A stretch of DNA of 58,814 nt from a virus. Shown here piece after piece: positions 1-8,393 of this stretch. The translations under genes were made by a program, and so were the position numbers. The DNA is taken from the IMG/VR virus record IMGVR_UViG_3300044679_000035, positions 1-58,814 of that record. The stretch is one strand, 5' to 3'. Within the stretch, counting starts at the first letter, position 1, and the number at the start of each line of letters is the position of its first letter. The notes beneath the pieces were generated by a model. That model was not told the origin of the DNA. It was given only the letters and a program-made list of their open reading frames with translations, and did not search any database.

Positions 1-415
1 CGGCACTCTTGCCGCATTTGGGCAGTAGGATATCGGGCTCATTTGCTGCTCTCCGTAGTTGCATGGTGGATTGCATGATACGCGCGCCAGACTAACGATG
101 CGTCAACATGGTGGCCCTACTCCCTGCCCGTTGTCTCAGCCCAGGCGCGCTGCATCTGTCAGACAATCTAGCAGGTCCGCCCCCCCGCGTCAACCGTCAT
201 CAACCGCGACATCCTGACACAGGCGGCCGCAATTACGCGGCTTGTCCGATTCGAGCGAATCACGGCTTGATTCCGGGGTCGGGCGGCCACCCGACATTCG
301 CGGTTGTCGGCCGGGCTTGGGCGTCCCGAGCCAGGTCCGGCGACAGCTTTCGGGACAGGAACAAATGAAGCCCACCCCAAATGACAGGCAAGTTGCGTCC
401 GGCGCGGTCCGCTGA
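1..415. other. Leader region without a convincing gene
   Basis: Open frames on both strands here are Arg/Pro/Gly-rich and look like chance frames of GC-rich DNA. A 16-codon frame at 365-415 has an AGGA ribosome site and stops directly before the replication gene, so it could be a leader peptide. A longer plus frame ending at 368 overlaps that ATG by 4 bp but has no recognisable character. The region probably carries the promoter of the rightward operon; I cannot point to a convincing -35/-10 pair. Confidence 0.4.
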
Positions 416-1228
416 ATGGCGCGGATACGCTCGATCAAGCCCGAATTTCCGCAATCCGAAAGTATGGGTCGCGTGTCGCGCGAATCGCGGCTGTGCTTCC
501 TGATGCTCTGGACCATTCTCGACGATGAGGGGAGGGCTCGCGGGTCCTCGCGAATGCTCGCGAGCCTTCTCTACCCCTACGACGACGATGCGCCGAAGAA
601 AATCGACGGCTGGTTAACCGAATTGGAAGCAGAGGGCTGCATCATCCGCTACTCGATCGGCAGCGACCACTATATCGCCTCCGTAAATTGGCTGAAACAC
701 CAGAAGATTGACCGCCCAAGCCCGTCCCGCCACCCAGCACCACCAACAAAACCAAAACAGTCTGACACGAGCCCTCGCGAGCCCTCGCGACAATTCGATG
801 CTGATCTAGGATCAGGATCAGGATCAGGATCAAGGATAGGGACCAAGGAAGAGGAGATCTTGCCCGGACCCATCGAAGCCCCATTCATCGCCATCCCGAC
901 AAACCACAAGGGCGAAGAGTTCCACGTCCTCAAAGCCCTGGTCGACGAGTTCCAAAAATCATACCCAGCCGTCGATGTCCCCGCGCAGCTCCGCAAGATA
1001 CGATCGTGGTCGTTGAGCAATCCAGACCGCAGAAAAACAAAAAACGGCATGCGCAGATTTATCAACTCGTGGCTTTCCAAGGAGCAGGACAAAAATCATG
1101 GACCAACCAACGGAACCACCAACGGAACCGGAAGACGCGAAACTGCACACGATCGGTTCCTTGAAGGGACCGCTGACCTCATTGCGGAAATCAGAGCACG
1201 AGGTAGCGGCAGAAGCCCAGAAGGATGA
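416..1228 (+). CDS. Phage replication initiator-like protein
   Basis: 270 residues. The opening MARIRSIKPEF followed by a compact domain (about 1-95: LCFLMLWTILDDEGR, LLYPYDDDAPKKIDGWLTELEAEGCI) is the winged-helix arrangement seen in many phage replication proteins of the lambda O type. A Pro/Ser/Gly linker with a GSGSGSGS run (about 133-140) separates it from a C-terminal part (about 160-230) with RRKTKNGMRRFINSWL, which ends many such proteins. It is likely to bind the phage origin and recruit the replisome; repeats inside the gene fit this. First gene of the rightward operon. The family call rests on motif resemblance only. Confidence 0.65.
   Translation: MARIRSIKPEFPQSESMGRVSRESRLCFLMLWTILDDEGRARGSSRMLASLLYPYDDDAPKKIDGWLTELEAEGCIIRYSIGSDHYIASVNWLKHQKIDRPSPSRHPAPPTKPKQSDTSPREPSRQFDADLGSGSGSGSRIGTKEEEILPGPIEAPFIAIPTNHKGEEFHVLKALVDEFQKSYPAVDVPAQLRKIRSWSLSNPDRRKTKNGMRRFINSWLSKEQDKNHGPTNGTTNGTGRRETAHDRFLEGTADLIAEIRARGSGRSPEG
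537..832. repeat. Iteron-like repeats inside the initiator gene (candidate origin)
   Basis: Three CTCGCG copies occur at a 10-nt period (537, 547, 557). Two further CTCGCGA copies occur at the same period (774, 784). Four exact GGATCA units follow at 809-832. An A-rich stretch (about 740-765) lies just before the second cluster. Direct repeats plus an AT-richer patch within an initiator gene recall the lambda O/ori arrangement. Function is inferred. Confidence 0.4.
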
Positions 1229-1574
1229 GGCCATAGCCGTGCTTCTCAGCCGCCTGGCGCTGCAGTATTGGCGCCCTGACCACACGCCGCCGCACGTCAA
1301 ATTGTTGATGGAGGACATGATCGAGGATTTGCGCGAATATCCGATGGAGGCTATTGCTGACGCCGTGCGAACGTATCGCCGCCGGGCGGAGAATCGCTTT
1401 TTCCCGACCAGCGGAGCGCTCCGGGCGATCATCGAAGACCCGGGACCATTTTGCTTCACCGGCCCCAGCGCCCATCTTGCAAAACTGGCGGGGGACGCAA
1501 AAAAGGAAATTGCCGAATTGGCCCTCGCGATTGCCGCAAAATCGCAGACGGCATTGCCACCGAAGCCCGAATAG
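1098..1574 (+). CDS. Unknown protein next to the replication gene
   Basis: 158 residues. The start lies 131 bp inside the preceding gene; AAGGAG stands at 1079-1084 upstream of the ATG, and a later start cannot be excluded. The middle (about 50-115) is a coherent helical segment (LALQYWRPDHTPPHVKLLMEDMIEDLREYPMEAIADAVRTYRR). Position suggests a replication accessory role such as helicase loading, but no Walker motif is visible, so I assign none. Confidence 0.6.
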   Translation: MDQPTEPPTEPEDAKLHTIGSLKGPLTSLRKSEHEVAAEAQKDEAIAVLLSRLALQYWRPDHTPPHVKLLMEDMIEDLREYPMEAIADAVRTYRRRAENRFFPTSGALRAIIEDPGPFCFTGPSAHLAKLAGDAKKEIAELALAIAAKSQTALPPKPE

Positions 1575-1615
1575 CGCTAAGTCACGCGCAAACGGAAAAC
1601 GTAGGGGAATGTAAA

Positions 1616-2263
1616 ATGGGCTTTGGCAAACTCGGAAGGAGGGACAAACAAACAGCGAGCAGATCGCCGAATGCAGCGCCGTGGATGAAAGGTCTCACGG
1701 ACATCGAGATACAAATCATTCGCGAGTATTTGGTTGATCTCAATCGCACTCAGGCGATGTTGCGCGTCCGCCCGGAGCTTGATTACAACACGGCTGGCGT
1801 TCGGGCTTCCGAGTTGTTTGGCAAGGTGCACATCATCGAAGCTCTCGATCTTGCGCTCGAAGCAAATGGAGCGGGGCCGCGCCAATGGCTCATCAACAAG
1901 TTGGCGGCGATCGCGGATTCTAGTATCGACCATTTCTTCGACTGGCTCCCGCATGATGGAGTAATAACATTGAAGAAAGGCGAGGATGTACCAAAGGCCG
2001 TCCGCGCGCTCATCAAGGAAATCAGGTTGAAGGAAAATGGCGAGGTCGTGCTGAAGCTGCACGATCCGCTGAAAGCGATGGAACTACTCGCCCAGGTTCG
2101 CGGAATTGCCCTGACCGCGCAGCAGCACGACCACAAGCATACCGTCGGGCTCGATCAGCTGCTGGGGTCGTACTCGCCGCCGGAGCCAGCGCAGGTTGCG
2201 GCGCCGGACCCGATGAAACAAATAGCGTCGGCGATTGACGCGGAGTTCGAGGCGGCGAAGTGA
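1616..2263 (+). CDS. terS: Terminase small subunit
   Basis: 215 residues from an ATG preceded by AGGGGA; an open frame runs further upstream but lacks this signal. The N-terminal half (LTDIEIQIIREYLVDLNRTQAMLRVRPELDYNTAGVRASELF) has the helix-turn-helix layout of phage small terminase subunits, followed by a middle stretch on DPLKAMELLAQV seen in that family. It recognises the packaging site on the concatemer and hands DNA to the large subunit, encoded five short genes downstream. The stop overlaps the next ATG (TGATG). Confidence 0.75.
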   Translation: MGFGKLGRRDKQTASRSPNAAPWMKGLTDIEIQIIREYLVDLNRTQAMLRVRPELDYNTAGVRASELFGKVHIIEALDLALEANGAGPRQWLINKLAAIADSSIDHFFDWLPHDGVITLKKGEDVPKAVRALIKEIRLKENGEVVLKLHDPLKAMELLAQVRGIALTAQQHDHKHTVGLDQLLGSYSPPEPAQVAAPDPMKQIASAIDAEFEAAK

Positions 2264-2349
2264 TGAGAATCTCGACCACGCTTGTCGACAATTGGGGTCG
2301 CGCGCCAGATTTGGCCGTTCTCTTCCGCCGGCCAAATGCTGCCCCGTAG
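2263..2349 (+). CDS. Possible 28-residue peptide, coupled to terS
   Basis: The ATG overlaps the terS stop codon and the stop is followed immediately by the next ATG. This is the coupling pattern used throughout this genome. There is no recognisable function, and chance is possible at this length. Confidence 0.3.
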   Translation: MRISTTLVDNWGRAPDLAVLFRRPNAAP

Positions 2350-2526
2350 ATGGCCTCGCGCCGGCCCACAGCGCAGCGGAGAGCCGTGGGAAGCGATCCG
2401 AAACTGGTCTCTATGTGGCCGGGTCATCGAATCGCGCTGTGCGAGCCTCTCAGGTACCGTAGCGTCGAAATCAGCCACAGGATGAATATGGCATGTGCCA
2501 GCAACCTCAAGTGGAAAATGTGGTAA
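2350..2526 (+). CDS. Small hypothetical protein, 58 residues
   Basis: Starts directly after the preceding TAG and ends 13 nt before the next gene, filling an otherwise unexplained gap in a tightly packed operon. Arg-rich N-terminus, then a mixed segment (VSMWPGHRIALCEPLRYRS). No family recognised. Support is the abutting arrangement rather than homology. Confidence 0.4.
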   Translation: MASRRPTAQRRAVGSDPKLVSMWPGHRIALCEPLRYRSVEISHRMNMACASNLKWKMW

Positions 2527-2539
2527 CAGGATACCGCAA

Positions 2540-2752
2540 ATGACCGACCATCTCTTCGCGTCCGTGGCAGCACTTGACCCGGCGATTCCCGCTCTCGAAG
2601 CGCAGCGCGATACGCTCTGGCGGCTGGCGCAGGATGCGAATTCGGAGGACATGATATGGCTTGAGGTTGCGTATCAAACGAGCGTGATCCGGCTTAACAA
2701 ACAAATAATCGAACTGGCGAGGCGCGCAATGATGAGGAGATATGGTAGATGA
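2540..2752 (+). CDS. Small helical hypothetical protein
   Basis: 70 residues (MTDHLFASVAALDPAI...). The ATG at 2540 is preceded by ACAGGA; a 15-codon upstream extension is possible. Predicted mostly helical with a basic tail (ARRAMMRRYGR). Overlaps the next gene by 4 bp (ATGA). No function assigned. Confidence 0.65.
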   Translation: MTDHLFASVAALDPAIPALEAQRDTLWRLAQDANSEDMIWLEVAYQTSVIRLNKQIIELARRAMMRRYGR

Positions 2753-2958
2753 GCGATCCAACATTGCGCGTGCTGTTCTCCGCATTACGCGCCGGCACAG
2801 GCAAGACATTCATCGCCGTCGCATTCATGCCCAATCGTTTTGAGTTCGCAGGAAATGAACATGCCCGCGCCCTCGAACAAGCTTGGATCAGCGTATGGGC
2901 TGTAGTATTCTTAATTATTAGTCTGGCATTTCTGATGAAGGCCATTATTAACCGATGA
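2749..2958 (+). CDS. Small membrane protein
   Basis: 69 residues with one hydrophobic C-terminal segment (AWISVWAVVFLIISLAFLM). An AGTGKT stretch near residue 16 resembles a P-loop, but the protein is too short for a nucleotide-binding fold, so I read it as chance. Coupled by 4-bp overlaps to both neighbours. Function unknown. Confidence 0.6.
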   Translation: MSDPTLRVLFSALRAGTGKTFIAVAFMPNRFEFAGNEHARALEQAWISVWAVVFLIISLAFLMKAIINR

Positions 2959-4412
2959 CCATCGAAGCCGCCAAGGAAACACTTGACCGGTGGCGCGAGA
3001 AGCCGCGTGCCATGGTGGAGGAACTTTGGGGCGTCAAGCCCGATCCATGGCAGGCTCAGGCGCTCGACGCATTCCCACACTGTCCCCGTATCGCGTTCAA
3101 GGCCAGTAAAGGGCCCGGCAAGACGGCAACGCTTGCGTGGCTCGGTCTCAACTTCATGCTCACGCGCCCATTTGCCAACGGCGCGGCGGTATCGATCACG
3201 GGTGATAACCTCAAGTACGGCCTCTGGAAGGAGATGGCAAAATGGATGGCGGTGGACAAGCGCAACCCCGCGACGCCGCTGTTTCAACAGATATTCGACC
3301 AGACCAGTGAGCAGATATCGCATAAGCAATTCGGCAAGCGATGGTTTCTCGGCGCGCGGCAATTCAGCAAGACGGCGAACAAGGAGCAGCTGGGCGATAC
3401 CCTGGCCGGACTGCACGAGAAGTTTGTGTTCGTTTTGATAGACGAGGCGGGCGGCGTCCCGATCGCAATTCTGCAGGCGGCGGACGCCATTCATTCGAGC
3501 GCGACCGAAAGCCATGTCGTCATCGCCGGCAATACCAACACGCTCGAAGGCTCTCTGTACCTGGCTTGCGTCAAGCAGGCTCATCTCTGGAAAGTCATTC
3601 CAATCAGCGGAGACCCGGACGATCCAGACAGATCGACGCGCGTCGATATCGAGTGGGCGCGCGAATTGATCCGTGCCAACGGCCGCGACGACCCATTCGT
3701 CAAGGTCATGGTCCTCGGCGAATGGCCGGCCGCGTCGCTGAATGCATTGATTGGTCCCGACGAAGTCGAAGCGGCGATGCGGCGGAACTATCGCGACTAC
3801 CAGTATCGCGACTTTGCGAAGGTGATTGGTGTCGACGTCGCGCTCAACGGGCTCGATGCCAGCGTAATAACGAAACGGCAGGGGCCGCTCATTCTCCCGC
3901 AGCTCGTGTATCGCAATGTGAACAGTATTCAGGGTGCCGGCATTGTTGCTCGCGAGTGGGGCGACTGGGACGCCGATGCCTGTTTCGTCGATGCGACCGG
4001 AGGCTTCGGCGCCGGCTGGATCGACCAGCTGCGACACCTCGGTCGTGCCGCGATCGGCGTCCAGTACGCGGGCGAAGCGCTGCAGAAATCGAGGTACTAC
4101 AACAAACGAACCGAGATGTACTTCGAGCTCGTGGACTGGATCAAGGCGGGCGGCCAACTGCCGCCGCATCCCGAGTTGACGGCGGCGCTGACCAACACGC
4201 TGTTCGCCTTCAAGGGTGACCGGATGATGTTGGAGCCCAAGCTCGCGGTTAAGGCCAAGATCGGGTACTCGCCCGACCATGCCGACAGCGCCGCCCAAAC
4301 CTTCCACTCGCCTGTCACGCCGAGGGGCTTCCGTCAGCAGCCGAACAGGTCTAGGATGACCGCCGAATACGATCCATTCTCGAAGGCGTTTGAGGTCATG
4401 GAGGGGCGATGA
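2955..4412 (+). CDS. terL: Terminase large subunit
   Basis: 485 residues, full length for a packaging motor. The ATPase domain has Walker A SKGPGKT (51-57) and Walker B VLIDEAG (about 160). The C-terminal RNase H-like nuclease begins at VIGVDVALNG with further conserved acids in ACFVDATGGFG and DHADSA. It powers DNA translocation into the prohead and cuts the concatemer, docking on the portal encoded at 6414. Overlaps both neighbours by 4 bp. Confidence 0.93.
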   Translation: MTIEAAKETLDRWREKPRAMVEELWGVKPDPWQAQALDAFPHCPRIAFKASKGPGKTATLAWLGLNFMLTRPFANGAAVSITGDNLKYGLWKEMAKWMAVDKRNPATPLFQQIFDQTSEQISHKQFGKRWFLGARQFSKTANKEQLGDTLAGLHEKFVFVLIDEAGGVPIAILQAADAIHSSATESHVVIAGNTNTLEGSLYLACVKQAHLWKVIPISGDPDDPDRSTRVDIEWARELIRANGRDDPFVKVMVLGEWPAASLNALIGPDEVEAAMRRNYRDYQYRDFAKVIGVDVALNGLDASVITKRQGPLILPQLVYRNVNSIQGAGIVAREWGDWDADACFVDATGGFGAGWIDQLRHLGRAAIGVQYAGEALQKSRYYNKRTEMYFELVDWIKAGGQLPPHPELTAALTNTLFAFKGDRMMLEPKLAVKAKIGYSPDHADSAAQTFHSPVTPRGFRQQPNRSRMTAEYDPFSKAFEVMEGR

Positions 4413-5173
4413 GCGAGCAATCTGACGGCCAAAATCAGGCATTGGTCGATCCGGTGACCGGAGTTGACGGCCCCCCGAATCACCCCCCGATGCAGCAGGC
4501 CCAATTGCCGCGCTGGCGGTCGCACAAGACCGTGTGGGCGGCGAAGATCACCGAGGTCGACTCCACCGAGGCCGGAGCGCGCCGCTGGCTCCTCGATGGG
4601 GGTGACCACGTTGACCCGACCCCGCAGCTTCAGAGCCGCATTCCGGCGGGAACGGATCCGATCGGCGGCTACTACGTCCGCTACGAGGACGGATTCGAAA
4701 GCTGGTCCCCTGCCGCGGCGTTCGAGGGCGGCTACACGAGGTTTGAACCAGGCGCCGCCGACGATGCCGCCGGCCCGACCGAAGCGCAAATCCTCGCCTC
4801 GCGCCAGGGCACCGGGATCATCGCATCTGATGCTGCGGCCGCCGCGGTTTCCAAGGCCGCAAGGGTCTCACTCGCCGATATCGAGGCTGCGATCAAATGG
4901 CGGTTCGACGTCAACGCGGCACAGGCCGTCGGCGCCACCGAAGGCCACAAGGTCAATGCGGATTCCTCGAACAGCATGGAGAGTCTGGCCGTGCTGTCGC
5001 TGTGCATCCTCGTCATGCGCAACGGGTATAGCGTGGTTGGTACATCGGCGCCGGCACACCCGCAGAACTACGAGCAGCAACTCGGCAAACGATTGGCCTA
5101 TGAGGATGCCATCCGCCAAATATGGCCCCTGATGGGGTGGCAGTTGCGCAGCAAATTGGCTGGTCTCGGCTAA
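4409..5173 (+). CDS. Gp49/Gp66-type phage protein
   Basis: 254 residues. The C-terminal half (about 140-254) contains an AARVSLADIEAAI start, GHKVN, then NGYSVVGTSAPAHPQNY and the ending LAYEDAIRQIWPLMGWQLRSKL. That ending matches the phage gp49/66 family, whose role is unknown. The N-terminal part (KTVWAAKITEV... GYYVRYEDGFESWSPAAAFEGGYTRF) resembles a short accessory domain of other phage proteins. Follows terL by a 4-bp overlap. Confidence 0.65.
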   Translation: MSEQSDGQNQALVDPVTGVDGPPNHPPMQQAQLPRWRSHKTVWAAKITEVDSTEAGARRWLLDGGDHVDPTPQLQSRIPAGTDPIGGYYVRYEDGFESWSPAAAFEGGYTRFEPGAADDAAGPTEAQILASRQGTGIIASDAAAAAVSKAARVSLADIEAAIKWRFDVNAAQAVGATEGHKVNADSSNSMESLAVLSLCILVMRNGYSVVGTSAPAHPQNYEQQLGKRLAYEDAIRQIWPLMGWQLRSKLAGLG

Positions 5174-5175
5174 CG

Positions 5176-5493
5176 ATGTTCCCGGCGAGCGTTTTAACGG
5201 TCGCGCTGGCCGACCGAGTGAACCAACCGGCCCTGCAGTGCGGCTCGCCGGGCGGGAGCGTTGTACCGCCAAGGGCCGGAAGCCAGCGACCTGCCACCGC
5301 GGAATCATCGCTGATCGGAGATCCGGCGGGCGTGCTTCCGGGAGACGCGCTGATTGCGTCCCGCCGGGACGAGGCTCCGGGTTCATTCGCCATCAGTGTT
5401 TCTTGTCAGGCTATTGAATTCGAACCGATTCCAGCGTCTGAAGCCACTCTCTTAATTCGGGAATTCCATTTCGGGGAAGGCGAGCCGCGCTGA
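5176..5493 (+). CDS. Hypothetical protein
   Basis: 105 residues from the ATG two bases after the preceding stop; its own stop overlaps the next ATG (TGATG). No family recognised. The Pro/Gly/Ser-rich middle makes disorder likely. Gene status rests mainly on its fit between neighbours. Confidence 0.5.
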   Translation: MFPASVLTVALADRVNQPALQCGSPGGSVVPPRAGSQRPATAESSLIGDPAGVLPGDALIASRRDEAPGSFAISVSCQAIEFEPIPASEATLLIREFHFGEGEPR

Positions 5494-5708
5494 TGTCGTT
5501 CCTCGCACCATCGCTTCCAAAACCGATTCCGCCGCCGATTCCGCCGTCGCTGGCAAGCGGGCAGATCGCGATGTCGATGCAGCAGCAGGCGGCGGCTGCG
5601 GCGGCGGCGGAAGGCATGGGCGGCGAAGGAACGATCTCGACCTCGCCGGAAGGCGCGGAATCGCCCAACACTGCAGGAATCGGGCTCAAGGCGAATCTGG
5701 GAGGCTGA
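5493..5708 (+). CDS. Small Pro/Ala-rich phage protein
   Basis: 71 residues: Pro-rich start (FLAPSLPKPIPPPIPPS), an Ala-rich helix (QQQAAAAAAAEGMGGEG) and a short glycine tail. Small proteins of this build often lie near the portal gene in podovirus genomes; their role is not established. Confidence 0.6.
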   Translation: MSFLAPSLPKPIPPPIPPSLASGQIAMSMQQQAAAAAAAEGMGGEGTISTSPEGAESPNTAGIGLKANLGG

Positions 5709-5709
5709 G

Positions 5710-5964
5710 ATGCAGCGCGAACTCGCCCTCGGTGTCATCGTTTCCGCCGCGATATATCTGTTCGGGATCATCCTTGTTTCGCTCTGCCTGCATCTTTTCC
5801 TGCCGGCGTTTGCAGCCATCGAATGCGCCGGCTTCTGCTGGGTTGCGTACTCTGTGCAACTCTACGGCTCTCCGCGCTGGCTCTGCGCCGCGTCTGTTAT
5901 TCTGTCCGCGCTGCTCGGGTTTGCGGCGGGGCTGCTGCTGATCGTGCTGGCGGTGATCGTTTGA
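5710..5964 (+). CDS. Small integral membrane protein
   Basis: 84 residues, nearly all hydrophobic, with about three membrane segments (LGVIVSAAIYLFGIILVSLCLHLFL is the first; the last ends LLLIVLAVIV). Inner membrane by inference. No lysis genes adjoin it, so a holin role is not supported. Confidence 0.65.
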   Translation: MQRELALGVIVSAAIYLFGIILVSLCLHLFLPAFAAIECAGFCWVAYSVQLYGSPRWLCAASVILSALLGFAAGLLLIVLAVIV

Positions 5965-6188
5965 TGCCAGGCCCGGCGAAGTCAGCACAACGGCTCGCGA
6001 TCGAGGCGCTTGGTGTCGGCGGTGCCCATGCGGTCCGCGTCGCATTGAAACGCAGCGCAAAACCGTTGCGCGTTCGCCTGTCCGTCATGGTGAACACCAT
6101 GCACAAGCGCGGTCCTGAGCGATATCGGATACGCACGAAGCACGAGCCTGACGGCGCATCGTGCATCACCGTCGAGCGGGTGTCGTGA
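5964..6188 (+). CDS. Small basic hypothetical protein
   Basis: 74 residues from the ATG overlapping the previous stop (TGATG). Basic, with a likely beta-rich core (VRLSVMVNTMHKRGPERYRIRT). No family recognised. Confidence 0.55.
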   Translation: MPGPAKSAQRLAIEALGVGGAHAVRVALKRSAKPLRVRLSVMVNTMHKRGPERYRIRTKHEPDGASCITVERVS

Positions 6189-6343
6189 GCATCCGGACCT
6201 TAAGGCATTTCGACGAAAAAGCGCGGATGTTTGTTCCGGCCGGCACACGCATCAATGCCTATGTCGCCGGAACAGGAACCATCCTCGGCTACTGGGAATG
6301 CGTCGAGCCGGAGGATGGCGGCATCTGGAGAAGCGTGCTATGA
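6185..6343 (+). CDS. Small hypothetical protein, GTG start
   Basis: 52 residues beginning at a GTG that overlaps the previous stop (GTGA); an upstream ATG at 6161 would give 60. Beta-rich, ending LGYWECVEPEDGGIWRSVL. No function assigned. Confidence 0.5.
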   Translation: MSIRTLRHFDEKARMFVPAGTRINAYVAGTGTILGYWECVEPEDGGIWRSVL

Positions 6344-6414
6344 GCGAAACATCCTACCGCATTCTCGGCGTCATCATAGCCGTTCTTGCTGTTGCGATTC
6401 TTTGGGGGAAGTAA
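6340..6414 (+). CDS. 24-residue membrane peptide
   Basis: Reads MSETSYRILGVIIAVLAVAI then LWGK: one membrane segment after a short polar start. Starts in a 4-bp overlap with the preceding gene, and its TAA overlaps the portal ATG. Its 3' end carries the GGGGG ribosome site of the portal gene, so it may also act in translational coupling. Confidence 0.5.
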   Translation: MSETSYRILGVIIAVLAVAILWGK

Positions 6415-8306
6415 TGGCCCTCCAGTTCCTGCACTTTCTCGCCACGATGACGCCGCTGGCTTCGGCTTTTGCACGCTACGAGATGGCGACGCCGCAACTG
6501 CTGGCCGAGCAACCGCCGACGGCACCCGAGAGGCTGGCCGAGTTTGATCCCGACTGGGAGACCATGTTTTCCCACCTGGAGTCGACGCTCGCGGCGCTGA
6601 AAGACTGGCGTTACTCGTGGTGGACCTATTGGAGCAAGCTGGCGGAATATTTGCTGCCACGAAGATACCGTTGGCTGGTCACGGCGAATCTTATGCGCAA
6701 AGGCAACGCGATCAACCAGGCCATCATCGACTCCACCGCCGGGCTCGCCAAGAATATCTGTTACACCGGCATGGTCGAGGGACTCATCCCGACGACGCGG
6801 GTGTGGTTCAAGACCGGGATCATGATGCCCGGAATCGAACTGAACGCCGACGAAAAGGCGTGGCTGGAAGCCGTCGATCGCGTCCTGTATCTCGTGCTGG
6901 CGAAGTCGAACTTCTACACCGAAATGGCGCAGATGGCCGAGGATGAAGTCGTCTTCGGGACCGGCGTGGTGTTCCTGCAGGAGGATGCCCGCAACGTCAT
7001 CTGCTGCTCCGTGCCATGCGCCGGCGAATATTCTCTGGCCGTCGGTGCGCAGAACACGGCGGATACCTGCTACACAGAAGAGACCAAGACCGTCAAGCAG
7101 CTCGTCGATATGCTCGGACTGAAGGGATGCCCGCCAGTGGTTCAGAGGTTGTGGGAGGAGGGCGGCGCCAGCCTGCAGAACGAGTTCGTGCTGGCGCGCG
7201 CCGTGGAACCGAACTTTGCGCTGGACGGCCGCGGGAGAGCCCGGGGCACGCGCGTCCAGCCGGTGCCGATGTCCTTCGCCTACCGCGAAATCTACTGGCT
7301 CCGCGGGCAGAATACCGGGCGGCCGCTCTCGGCGCGGGGCTACCACGAAAAGCCATTTGCGGCCTTCCGGTGGGCAAAAACCGGCAACGATCCCTATGGC
7401 CGCGGTCCCGGCATGGAAGTCCTGGGCGATACGATCCAACTCCAGATCATGACGCGCCGGCTCAACGAGGCGATCGAGAAGCAGGTGCGGCCGGCGATGG
7501 GCGCCGATCCCACGATGAAAAACGAGCCAGCCTCGATCAACCCGGCGCAGATCACCTATGTCAACACGGAGAACGGCCGCAAGGGCTTCTGGAGCCTGTT
7601 CGACGTCAAGCTGGAACTCGCCGGCATGGTTGCAACCATGGAGAAGATCTGCACCCGGATCGACAGGGGATTTTATAACCACGTCTTCATGGCGATCAGC
7701 CAGATGCAGGGCGTCCAGCCGCGCCAGAACCTCGAAATTCAGGAGCGCAAAAACGAGGCCATGCAGCAGCTTGGCCCCGTCATCGGGCTCTGGAAGCAGG
7801 AGATGCACGAAGTCCTGTCCCGCTGCTTCGATATCGCCTCGCGCAAGAAACTGATCCCGACGCGGCCGCAGCGGCTGCGCAAGATGGCGCTGAAATTCGA
7901 TTTTCTCGACATGGTTACGCTGGCGCAGCTCGGGGCCAAGACCGCGGAAATGGATCAGGGCTTCGAGCAGGCCGGCAAACTGTCGCTGGCCGCCAAGGCC
8001 GCGACGCTTCCGGATCCGATGCGCTGCGTCAATCTCGACGATGCCCTGCGGGCCTATCTCGAAGCCTGCCAGTTCCCGCCGACGCTGGTCTACGACCAGC
8101 AGGAAGTCCACGAGCACGACCAGGCCAGGGCCCACGCCGCGCAGGCAAAGCAGCTCATGGCCGTGGCACCGGCGGCCCAACCCGCCGTCGATGCCGCGAA
8201 AGGGCTTGCCAGCATCCCCCCGGATGGTGGTAACTCCTTACTCGGACAGATTCTTGGCGGCGGCAAGGCCCCACAGGGAGGCCAGCCGGCGGCTCCGGGA
8301 CAGTGA
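6414..8306 (+). CDS. Portal (head-tail connector) protein
   Basis: 630 residues. Matches the podovirus head-to-tail connector family: an N-terminal helical part (WRYSWWTYWSKLAEYLLPRR), STAGLAKNICYTGMVEGLIP, then the segment around EDEVVFGTGVVFL and a long C-terminal helical crown. The dodecameric portal is the DNA gate and docking site for terminase and the gp11-type adaptors. Start set by GGGGG five bases before the ATG; a longer upstream frame is open but overlaps three small genes. The Gln/Ala/Pro-rich tail is probably flexible. Confidence 0.88.
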   Translation: MALQFLHFLATMTPLASAFARYEMATPQLLAEQPPTAPERLAEFDPDWETMFSHLESTLAALKDWRYSWWTYWSKLAEYLLPRRYRWLVTANLMRKGNAINQAIIDSTAGLAKNICYTGMVEGLIPTTRVWFKTGIMMPGIELNADEKAWLEAVDRVLYLVLAKSNFYTEMAQMAEDEVVFGTGVVFLQEDARNVICCSVPCAGEYSLAVGAQNTADTCYTEETKTVKQLVDMLGLKGCPPVVQRLWEEGGASLQNEFVLARAVEPNFALDGRGRARGTRVQPVPMSFAYREIYWLRGQNTGRPLSARGYHEKPFAAFRWAKTGNDPYGRGPGMEVLGDTIQLQIMTRRLNEAIEKQVRPAMGADPTMKNEPASINPAQITYVNTENGRKGFWSLFDVKLELAGMVATMEKICTRIDRGFYNHVFMAISQMQGVQPRQNLEIQERKNEAMQQLGPVIGLWKQEMHEVLSRCFDIASRKKLIPTRPQRLRKMALKFDFLDMVTLAQLGAKTAEMDQGFEQAGKLSLAAKAATLPDPMRCVNLDDALRAYLEACQFPPTLVYDQQEVHEHDQARAHAAQAKQLMAVAPAAQPAVDAAKGLASIPPDGGNSLLGQILGGGKAPQGGQPAAPGQ

Positions 8307-8393
8307 GGTCGGAATGGCTGACGCGCCGATGTTCAAACTATGTGAGCATGTGAACTGATGGCGGCCACGTAGGATGAAATTCGAGAGGTTCCG

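Noticed and set aside
108-368. 86-codon frame at the left edge
   Set aside because: Although its stop overlaps a following ATG, the composition is that of a chance frame and no ribosome site or motif supports it.
2749-2958. P-loop ATPase suggested by AGTGKT
   Set aside because: The protein has 69 residues, lacks Walker B and ends in a membrane helix; the match is probably chance.
2694-4442. 582-codon minus-strand frame opposite terL
   Set aside because: It mirrors the large terminase subunit, has no domain and is an antisense frame caused by high GC at third positions. The same applies to the long frames opposite the portal (6354-8180) and opposite 17698-19362.
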